NCBI GenBank assembly: GCA_003246805.1
Contig: QKDG01000126.1
Coordinates: 1 to 5,996, forward strand
From: Clostridia bacterium
Lineage (GTDB): Bacteria; Bacillota; Clostridia; Oscillospirales; Ruminococcaceae
DNA: 5,996 nt
Direction of reading: 5' to 3'
Position numbers and translations under genes: made by a program. Within the stretch, counting starts at the first letter, position 1; each line of letters begins with the position of its first letter. This document shows positions 1 to 4,501 of the stretch, in pieces. The notes under the pieces were generated by a model. It did not search any database, was not told the DNA's origin, and saw only the letters and a list, made by a program, of their open reading frames with translations.

Positions 1-64
1 CCCCCACAAACACCTTGTTTATTTCTAATTTAAAATATAGAAAAGACTTTTAGAAAAAGTTAAA

Positions 65-90
65 AGCAGTGGTGAAATTACGCCACTGCT
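65..90 (-). terminator. Hairpin terminator after the YegP-like gene, possibly bidirectional
   Basis: An 8-bp perfect stem (AGCAGTGG at 65-72, CCACTGCT at 83-90) encloses a 10-base loop. It lies 12 bases past the stop codon of the leftward gene. Read leftward, it is followed by the U-rich stretch TTTAACTTTTT. Read rightward, it is followed by TTTTTA, and the stem gains a U-G and a G-C pair. It could therefore also end a rightward gene lying off the left edge. Positions 1-60 contain no recognisable gene end to confirm that. Confidence 0.7.
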
Positions 91-102
91 TTTTTATGTA
101 TG

Positions 103-468
103 CTATTCTTTGATAATTTCAGCATCTGGTGCATTCGCCTTAACGCTTTCAATTCCGTTAATGCAGCCTGCCTTGCTGGTATACCCCTCAGAAGCAAGAA
201 TTTTTTCGCCATTCTTTGCATTCAGGCGGAATCTGAATTCCCCTGCTTTATCGATATAAAGCTCAAATTTTGGATTTGAAATGCTCTTAAAGCCTTCTTT
301 GGTCTGATCCTCAATATCTGCAACAGAATTTTTCTTCACGCTATCTATTCCGTTTGTACAAGCGGCTAATGAAGAATAAACCTCAGATGTTCCGATAACC
401 TCACCGTTATTTGCTTTTAAATCAAATTTTATCCCTGTCGGCACCTGCTTGATAACAAATTTTCCCAT
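103..468 (-). CDS. UPF0339 (DUF1508) YegP-like protein with two tandem repeats
   Basis: A 121-residue cytosolic protein of unknown function. It consists of two copies of the roughly 50-residue YegP/UPF0339 unit, at about residues 3-52 and 67-118. Both share the pattern F-x-L-x-A-x-NG, then S-E-x-Y-x-S, then C-x-NGI-x-SVK (Cys37 and Cys102). In this family the units form small beta-rich folds, usually in pairs, which fits the length (E. coli YegP is about 110 residues). The start chosen is ATG at 468, 6 bases from a GGAGGA site. In-frame upstream starts (a TTG at 519 and an ATG at 492) lie inside the promoter, so they cannot be on the transcript. There is no signal peptide or membrane segment. 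It follows the lipoprotein gene by 78 bases but has its own promoter. The family is often linked loosely to stress, but nothing here shows a specific role. Confidence 0.88.
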   Translation of the reverse strand: MGKFVIKQVPTGIKFDLKANNGEVIGTSEVYSSLAACTNGIDSVKKNSVADIEDQTKEGFKSISNPKFELYIDKAGEFRFRLNAKNGEKILASEGYTSKAGCINGIESVKANAPDAEIIKE

Positions 469-474
469 ATTATA

Positions 475-480
475 TCCTCC
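475..480 (-). promoter_or_regulatory. Ribosome binding site that fixes the YegP-like start
   Basis: On the leftward strand GGAGGA lies 6 bases before the ATG at 468. None of the upstream in-frame start codons has a comparable site, so this supports the 121-residue form. Confidence 0.85.
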
Positions 481-490
481 TTTTTTATTC

Positions 491-519
491 ATACTAACAT
501 TATTATAAAAAAATGTCAA
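491..519 (-). promoter_or_regulatory. Sigma-A promoter of the YegP-like gene
   Basis: A perfect -35 box TTGACA (519-514) is separated by 17 bases from a -10 box TAGTAT (496-491), which carries the extended element TGT just upstream (499-497). The predicted start is near 484, giving a leader of about 15 bases. The promoter begins only 28 bases past the upstream lipoprotein stop, so the YegP-like gene can be transcribed on its own. Confidence 0.75.
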
Positions 520-546
520 TTATTTTAAGTAATATTTTCTAAATAT

Positions 547-1371
547 TCAGTCCAGATATAACAGTTCTGCCTCTTTGTCAATCAATTCCTCAGGCATTTC
601 TCCTATTCCCCATCCGGAGGTTGTTGTCTCAACGTAATAATAGCGTATACCGTTATCCTCAAAATAATAGCCTTCCATATCCTCAGCCCCTTGAATTCCT
701 ACACCCATATGGTCATCAAACATAACCATAACTGTTCCATATCCGGTTTCCCTTATTAATGATGATAATAATATGCTACTGTCTTCGCAGTCACCACCCT
801 CATCATACAGGGTTTCAAGCGGGAATTTAGGATATTCATCATAACCCGTTCCAATTATGTCAGAAACATATTCCAATGACTGTACAAAGGTTATCATAAG
901 GCAGATAATGTCATAATCAGTATATCCATAGTTTTGGCCTTCCTCAAAAAAAGTATCTGCAATTCCCCCTACCCATTCATCGTCATATGTATCAGTAACA
1001 AAATAAGAATAGCTGTTTACCAGGCTAGCTCGGTCCATTTGCTTATAATAATCATATGATTCATACGGAATATCAAGTGAATATGTCCATTCCTCATCAT
1101 TATATTCCCATGTAAAGCTTACGTTTTTATCACCTTTGTCTGAAATTGCTGGCAACTGGGGAACTTCTGTTGTGATGCTTTGGCTACTTTCTTCTGAAAA
1201 TATGTCATTTTGCGACGTGACAATTTCATTTCTGTACGAGAAGTCCCCAGCGTCATTATCAAAATCGAATTCGTAAATACACCCTGAAAAAGCAACTGAT
1301 ACATACATGACAACTACAAGAATAACAGTTTTTTTAATTTTGTTTTTAAAATACGCAAAACTGCTTTTCAT
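547..1371 (-). CDS. Lipoprotein with transglutaminase-like (papain-fold) domain
   Basis: A 274-residue secreted, membrane-anchored protein. Residues 1-30 are a type II signal peptide: basic KNKIKK, a hydrophobic stretch from about 15 to 28, and the lipobox FSGC, with lipidation and cleavage expected at Cys31. An acidic, Ser/Thr-rich linker follows to about residue 85. The C-terminal half matches bacterial transglutaminase-like domains: Cys195 in GGDCEDSS, then His221 in DDHMGVG, then Glu248 in YYYVETT followed by GWGIGEMP. Cys195 and His221 are the expected nucleophile and general base. Glu248 sits where the third triad residue (usually Asp) is expected. Members of this fold act as peptidases or acyl transferases, and the substrate cannot be read from the sequence. 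The start ATG has AGGGGG 8 bases upstream and its own promoter. The protein is unusually acidic and Tyr-rich. No terminator is visible after it, so some readthrough into the YegP-like gene is possible. Confidence 0.85.
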   Translation of the reverse strand: MKSSFAYFKNKIKKTVILVVVMYVSVAFSGCIYEFDFDNDAGDFSYRNEIVTSQNDIFSEESSQSITTEVPQLPAISDKGDKNVSFTWEYNDEEWTYSLDIPYESYDYYKQMDRASLVNSYSYFVTDTYDDEWVGGIADTFFEEGQNYGYTDYDIICLMITFVQSLEYVSDIIGTGYDEYPKFPLETLYDEGGDCEDSSILLSSLIRETGYGTVMVMFDDHMGVGIQGAEDMEGYYFEDNGIRYYYVETTTSGWGIGEMPEELIDKEAELLYLD

Positions 1372-1407
1372 ATTAAGTACCCCCTGTTTGAAAAATTTTC
1401 TAATAAA

Positions 1408-1436
1408 ATTATATCAGCTAAATGGTGTCAATGCAA
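1408..1436 (-). promoter_or_regulatory. Extended -10 promoter of the lipoprotein gene
   Basis: Read leftward, a consensus -10 TATAAT (1413-1408) has the extended element TGA directly upstream (1416-1414). A partial -35 box TTGCAT (1436-1431) lies 17 bases away. A TTGACA (1431-1426 on this strand) is also present, but only 12 bases from the -10 box, which is too close. The predicted start near 1401 gives a leader of about 30 bases. Confidence 0.7.
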
Positions 1437-1470
1437 CTGAGTCCATGCCCTTATCAGAAGAATTTATTTT

Positions 1471-1513
1471 TTGACTGAATATACATACCAATATCATATT
1501 TACATAGTATAAA
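1471..1513 (+). promoter_or_regulatory. Probable promoter region of the lactate dehydrogenase gene
   Basis: A good -35 box TTGACT (1471-1476) is present, but the -10 box is uncertain. TATCAT (1492-1497) matches well but at a short 15-base spacing; CATATT gives 18 bases; TATAAA (1508-1513) is too far for this -35. The leader would be 50-65 bases. I see no clear Rex-type inverted repeat (TTGTnnA...) here. The rest of the 1372-1564 intergenic region holds the divergent lipoprotein promoter and nothing else convincing. Confidence 0.4.
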
Positions 1514-1564
1514 AAGAATAAGGGTTTCATAATTATTTTTATGCAAATTAAAGGAGTGTAAATA

Positions 1565-2509
1565 ATGCTTAATATCAAAAAATGTGCTGTAATTGGTTGT
1601 GGAGCAGTGGGTGCATCAACTGCTTTTTCTCTGCTGCAATGTGGGCTTTTTTCTGAAATTGTACTGATTGACGTTAATACAAAAAAAGCAGAAGGCGAGG
1701 CACTTGATTTGAATCATGGGGTACCGTTTGTTTTCCCTACAAAAATATATTCGGGGAGCTATAAGGACCTTTCTGACTGCTATCTTATCATTATTACGGC
1801 AGGTGGGGCACAAAAGCCTGACCAGACACGAATTGACCTCGTCAAACAAAACACGAGCATTTTTAAATCAATTATTCCAGAGATAACACGTTATAATAAC
1901 GAGGGTATACTCCTTGTTGTTGCTAACCCTGTTGATATACTGACTTACGTTGCCTATAAGCTATCCGGTTTCCCTTCTGGAAGGGTGTTTGGCTCAGGCA
2001 CAGTGCTTGACACAGCACGTTTAAAATATGTTCTTGGCCAACACTTGAAGGTTGACAGCCGAAGTGTTCACGCTTTTATAATAGGTGAGCATGGTGACAG
2101 TGAGTTGCCTGTATGGAGCAGCGCAAATATTTCCGGTGTTGACCTTGAAGGCTTCTTTCAAACGGTTGATAACTCTTATGATAAAAATATTCTGGATAAA
2201 ATATATACCGATGTGCGTGACAGTGCCTATGAAATCATCGAGAAAAAAGGTGCAACATTCTATGCTATTGCAATGGCTGTTACAAGAATAGCACAGGCAC
2301 TTATAAACAACGAGCATTCTGTGATGCCCGTTTCGTGCCTTATAGAAAATCATTACGGAATAAATGATGTATATCTGGGCATCCCGGCTATTGTCGGCCA
2401 GTGCGGAATTGAAAAGGTGCTTGATATTCCCCTTAATGAAAAGGAAAAGGGAAAGCTCATTTCTTCATCTCAAAAGCTGAAGGATATTATTGCACAGCTT
2501 GATATATAA
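1565..2509 (+). CDS. ldh: L-lactate dehydrogenase
   Basis: A 314-residue cytosolic enzyme that reduces pyruvate to L-lactate with NADH, regenerating NAD+ in fermentation. The Rossmann motif GCGAVG is at 11-16, and Asp36 at the end of beta-2 indicates NAD rather than NADP. The substrate loop has Gln83 (the residue that separates lactate from malate dehydrogenases, which have Arg there) and Arg89. Further conserved residues are Asn121 (ANPVD), Asp149, Arg152 (binds the substrate carboxylate), catalytic His176 in the signature GEHGDSE, and Thr231. Length is typical. The start ATG has AAGGAG 8 bases upstream. Of the two residues that bind the activator fructose 1,6-bisphosphate in Bacillus stearothermophilus LDH, His188 is kept (His169) and Arg173 is Lys154, so activation is possible but not assured. 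A related 2-hydroxyacid dehydrogenase specificity (for example hydroxyisocaproate) is the main alternative. It stands alone on its strand and converges on the Crp/Fnr regulator. Confidence 0.93.
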   Translation: MLNIKKCAVIGCGAVGASTAFSLLQCGLFSEIVLIDVNTKKAEGEALDLNHGVPFVFPTKIYSGSYKDLSDCYLIIITAGGAQKPDQTRIDLVKQNTSIFKSIIPEITRYNNEGILLVVANPVDILTYVAYKLSGFPSGRVFGSGTVLDTARLKYVLGQHLKVDSRSVHAFIIGEHGDSELPVWSSANISGVDLEGFFQTVDNSYDKNILDKIYTDVRDSAYEIIEKKGATFYAIAMAVTRIAQALINNEHSVMPVSCLIENHYGINDVYLGIPAIVGQCGIEKVLDIPLNEKEKGKLISSSQKLKDIIAQLDI

Positions 2510-2544
2510 TTTTAACTGCTGTATATTGTATAGCAATGTTAAAA
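2510..2544. terminator. AT-rich inverted repeat in the convergent gap, weak terminator candidate
   Basis: It starts directly after the lactate dehydrogenase stop codon. Outer arms TTTTAAC (2510-2516) and GTTAAAA (2538-2544) enclose inner arms TGC/GCA and TATA/TATA around a TTG loop, with 2-base bulges on each side. The stem is long but AT-rich and no clean U-tract follows in either direction. It may end transcription weakly or protect mRNA ends between the converging genes. The remaining bases to 2641 contain only short palindromes. Confidence 0.4.
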
Positions 2545-2641
2545 TAAGTAAGTTTATAGTTGGCAATGTCATGCTACGAATGATTGATTATTTAAATTTT
2601 CAAGTATAAACATGTGTTTTAGCAAGGGAGTCCCCATTTGA

Positions 2642-3319
2642 TTAAAAAAAATAATTTTCTCCCAGCAAATTAAAGCTGTTTTTGTTAAATTCCAGAATTC
2701 CCTCATCCCTCATTTTGCAAAGCTCTTTTGACATTGCACAACGGTCAACCGATAAATAATCTGCAAGCTCCTGCCTGTTAAAATGAATTTCAAAGCTATT
2801 ATTGTTCTTTCGTTTTGCCTCATGCAGCAAAAAAGCCATCAACTTTTCTCGTATTGAGCGTTTTGATGTAAACTCTAACTTCCTGCTTAGCAATATGTTT
2901 TTCTCAGCAACAACTTTAAGCATATTGAAAATAAGCTTTGTATGGAAAATACAGGTGTTTGAGCAGGTTGTTATAATTTTTCTGTAATTTATAAGCATAA
3001 TATTACTGTCGCTGATAGCAACGGCACTAACAGGGTATTTTACTGTTCCCGCACAGGCAAATGCCTCGCCAAACAATCCACCATCTGAAACAGATGATAA
3101 TATATTGCGGTTCCCATAATAATCATTTGTAATTATCTGAACAGAACCTGATAAAACTACTCCAACATATTCAACAGTATCCCCCTCGTTAAAAATAACT
3201 GAGCCTGCTTTATAGCTTTCATTCTTTGAGGACAAGCATTTTAAAAGAGATGGTATGTTATCTTCTTCAATTCCTTCAAATAAAGAAACATTTTTTAAAA
3301 TTTCAATATATTTTTCCAC
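2642..3319 (-). CDS. Crp/Fnr-family regulator, HcpR-type
   Basis: A 225-residue DNA-binding regulator. Residues about 10-115 form the cyclic-nucleotide-binding-like beta-roll (AGSVIFNEGD at 38-47, VVLSGSVQI at 54-62, GGLFGEAFA at 80-88). A dimerisation helix spans about 120-150. The C-terminal winged helix-turn-helix (about 155-222) has a recognition helix near 191-203 (VDRCAMSKELCKM). The cAMP-contact pair Arg-Ser of E. coli CRP is missing after FGE, and there is no N-terminal Cys cluster as in FNR, so the signal is something else. Known HcpR proteins respond to nitrosative stress, some through heme. It is divergent from the ferredoxin-cupin-hcp operon, the arrangement expected of its regulator. 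GTG at 3319 is chosen because AAAGGA lies 6 bases upstream. Earlier in-frame starts (a TTG at 3391 and an ATG at 3364) lie in the promoter, and two ATGs at 3349 and 3340 lack ribosome binding sites. The HcpR label rests on gene context as much as sequence. Confidence 0.85.
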   Translation of the reverse strand: MEKYIEILKNVSLFEGIEEDNIPSLLKCLSSKNESYKAGSVIFNEGDTVEYVGVVLSGSVQIITNDYYGNRNILSSVSDGGLFGEAFACAGTVKYPVSAVAISDSNIMLINYRKIITTCSNTCIFHTKLIFNMLKVVAEKNILLSRKLEFTSKRSIREKLMAFLLHEAKRKNNNSFEIHFNRQELADYLSVDRCAMSKELCKMRDEGILEFNKNSFNLLGENYFF

Positions 3320-3325
3320 TAAAAA

Positions 3326-3331
3326 TCCTTT
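3326..3331 (-). promoter_or_regulatory. Ribosome binding site that fixes the regulator's GTG start
   Basis: On the leftward strand AAAGGA lies 6 bases before the GTG at 3319. It sits 2 bases from the 14-bp palindrome, so protein bound there would cover or border the leader. Confidence 0.65.
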
Positions 3332-3333
3332 CC

Positions 3334-3347
3334 GTTGCATTTGCAAC
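3334..3347. promoter_or_regulatory. Perfect 14-bp palindrome, proposed operator of the Crp/Fnr regulator
   Basis: GTTGC-ATTT-GCAAC has the 5-4-5 architecture of Fnr-type sites (TTGAT-N4-ATCAA); the symmetry is perfect over 6 bases each side of a TT centre. Its centre (between 3340 and 3341) is 41.5 bases upstream of the start predicted for the ferredoxin operon at 3382. That is the class II activator position, and it replaces a -35 box that is not visible. It also covers about +10 to +23 of the regulator's own transcript, consistent with autorepression. A 2-base loop is too tight for an RNA hairpin, which favours a role as DNA. The assignment is inference. Confidence 0.6.
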
Positions 3348-3362
3348 ATACTTTTTGATTTC

Positions 3363-3391
3363 ATTATATTATAATAAACACATGAAGTCAA
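3363..3391 (-). promoter_or_regulatory. Sigma-A promoter of the Crp/Fnr regulator
   Basis: Read leftward, -35 TTGACT (3391-3386), a 17-base spacer and a consensus -10 TATAAT (3368-3363). The predicted start is near 3356, giving a leader of about 37 bases before the GTG. It overlaps the oppositely directed operon promoter. Confidence 0.75.
3370..3375 (+). promoter_or_regulatory. -10 box of the ferredoxin-cupin-hcp operon, no -35 box
   Basis: A consensus TATAAT is the best rightward -10 box before the operon. The bases 16-18 upstream (near CATACT) do not resemble a -35 box and there is no extended TG element, so an activator is expected. The predicted start at 3382 gives a 47-base leader with GGAGG (3417-3421) 7 bases before the ATG. 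A second TATAAA (3409-3414) would start transcription inside the ribosome binding site and is less likely. Confidence 0.6.
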
Positions 3392-3428
3392 GAAATAACA
3401 ATTTTAATTATAAATCGGAGGTTTAAAA

Positions 3429-4133
3429 ATGGTAAGAAAAATTATAAAAATCAATGAAGAAAAGTGCAACGGCTGTGGCCTTTGTGCAAGTGCCTGCCAC
3501 GAGGGAGCAATAGGAATGATTGACGGAAAGGCTAAGCTTTTGCGTGATGATTATTGTGATGGCCTCGGCAACTGTCTCCCGGTTTGCCCGACAGGTGCTA
3601 TATCATTTGAAGAGCGTGAAGCTCTTGAATTTGACGAAGTTGCAGTAAAAGCAAACCAACAGGTTAACCAGCCACAAAGCCTTGCCTGCGGTTGCCCTGG
3701 CAGCCAGTCAAAGGTTTTAAAGCATTCTGATTTTGAAGAAAGCGAAAGCACATCTGCAAAGCCGGCAAAAAGCGAGCTTATGCAGTGGCCTGTTCAGATT
3801 AAGCTTGTGCCTGTAAACGCACCTTATTTTAACGGAGCAAACCTGCTGGTTGCTGCTGATTGTTCAGCTTTTGCTTACGGCGATTTTCATAACAAGTTCA
3901 TTAAAAATCATGTTACTATTATCGGTTGCCCAAAGCTTGACGAGGGTGACTATACCGAAAAACTGACTGCAATTATTAAAAGCAATGATATCAAGAGCGT
4001 AAAAATCGTACGAATGGAAGTCCCATGCTGTGGTGGTATAGAGTTTGCAGCAAAAAGAGCATTACAAAACAGCGGTAAGTTTATCCCCTGGCAGGTTATA
4101 ACTATATCAACAAATGGTGAAATTTTAGAATAG
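3429..4133 (+). CDS. Ferredoxin-like Fe-S protein of the hcp operon (FrdX-type)
   Basis: A 234-residue soluble electron carrier, probably the electron donor to Hcp. The N-terminal 60 residues are a two-cluster ferredoxin domain. The first motif is complete (Cys13, 16, 19, 23). The second reads Cys43-x5-Cys49-x3-Cys53-Pro and lacks the second Cys of the usual CxxCxxCxxxCP (Leu46 instead), so it may hold a [3Fe-4S] cluster or use another ligand. A polar linker with a CGCPG motif (Cys87, Cys89) leads to a separate C-terminal domain from about residue 118. That domain has LMQWPVQIKLVPVNAPYF, ADCSAFA (Cys145), GCPKLD (Cys167) and MEVPCCGG (Cys200, Cys201). These Cys could bind a further cluster or form a redox disulfide; the domain's role is not established. 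It begins the operon, with the cupin 12 bases downstream. Similar genes are known next to hcp in anaerobes under HcpR control. Confidence 0.88.
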   Translation: MVRKIIKINEEKCNGCGLCASACHEGAIGMIDGKAKLLRDDYCDGLGNCLPVCPTGAISFEEREALEFDEVAVKANQQVNQPQSLACGCPGSQSKVLKHSDFEESESTSAKPAKSELMQWPVQIKLVPVNAPYFNGANLLVAADCSAFAYGDFHNKFIKNHVTIIGCPKLDEGDYTEKLTAIIKSNDIKSVKIVRMEVPCCGGIEFAAKRALQNSGKFIPWQVITISTNGEILE

Positions 4134-4145
4134 GGAGGTTTTTAT

Positions 4146-4487
4146 ATGGGTATTATTAAAAATATTGAGCAGGAGAAGATTTTATCCCTTGCAGGGAAGA
4201 TAAGTGTTATGCCCGGGCAGATTGTCAGCAAAACCTTAGTTCAAAACAAATCAGTCAGCCTAACACTTTTTGCCTTTGACAAAGGCGAGGAAATCGGCTC
4301 ACACGATTCTGAGGGCGATGCAATGGTGACAGTGCTTGAAGGCGTAGGCTCATATACTATTGAAGGCAAGGTATATATTCTAAACGCGGGCGAAACACTA
4401 ATAATGCCGGCTAAAAAGCAACATTCAGTATATGCTGAGGAAAGCTTTAAAATGCTTTTGACTGTTGTTTTCCCGGCAAATAATTAA
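4146..4487 (+). CDS. Small single-domain cupin protein of the hcp operon
   Basis: A 113-residue cytosolic protein with one cupin beta-barrel (cupin_2 type, about residues 37-108). The first cupin motif runs from Gly47 to Gly66 and has His53, but the usual second His is Ser55 and the usual Glu position appears as Asp58. The second motif runs from Gly82 through Pro88 to His93. Possible metal ligands are therefore His53, His93 and one or more of Asp54, Glu56 and Asp58, a reduced or altered set. It lies 12 bases after the ferredoxin-like gene and 14 bases before hcp, with GGGAGG 7 bases before its ATG, so it is cotranscribed. The function is unknown; a small-molecule or metal-binding role beside Hcp is inference from context. 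Confidence 0.85.
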   Translation: MGIIKNIEQEKILSLAGKISVMPGQIVSKTLVQNKSVSLTLFAFDKGEEIGSHDSEGDAMVTVLEGVGSYTIEGKVYILNAGETLIMPAKKQHSVYAEESFKMLLTVVFPANN

Positions 4488-4501
4488 TGGAGGAAGAAAA
4501 A

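Larger units (their letters stand above)
3355..3391. repeat. Imperfect inverted repeat across the divergent promoters
   Basis: TTGATTTCAT (3355-3364) and ATGAAGTCAA (3382-3391) are inverted copies matching at 9 of 10 positions, separated by 17 bases. The right arm contains the regulator's -35 box and the repeat is centred on the operon's -10 box. It could be a second binding site or coincidence with promoter elements. Confidence 0.45.

Noticed and set aside
1..60. Possible gene end or small RNA at the left edge.
   Set aside because: Short AT-rich sequence with no open frame, domain or convincing structure.
469..519. A 138-residue form of the YegP-like protein starting at TTG 519.
   Set aside because: That start lies in the -35 box and the next ATG in the -10 box; only ATG 468 has a ribosome binding site and is on the predicted transcript.
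520..547. AATATT repeats after the lipoprotein stop as a terminator.
   Set aside because: The stem is six A-T pairs only and no U-run follows; too weak to call.
1424..1437. A partial copy of the 14-bp palindrome (GGTGTCAATGCAAC) over the lipoprotein promoter -35 region.
   Set aside because: Only the right half-site TGCAAC matches; the left half matches at 3 of 6 positions, so chance is likely.
1448..1524. CCCTTAT (1448-1454) and ATAAGGG (1518-1524) as an inverted repeat around the ldh promoter.
   Set aside because: Only 7 bases with a 63-base gap; expected by chance in AT-rich intergenic DNA.
2021..2353. Leftward open frame inside the lactate dehydrogenase gene.
   Set aside because: It is antisense to a clearly conserved enzyme, has no recognisable domain and no ribosome binding site I can support.
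3320..3391. A 249-residue form of the Crp/Fnr regulator starting at TTG 3391.
   Set aside because: The start lies in the regulator's own -35 box; the extra residues are not typical of the family, and GTG 3319 has a ribosome binding site.
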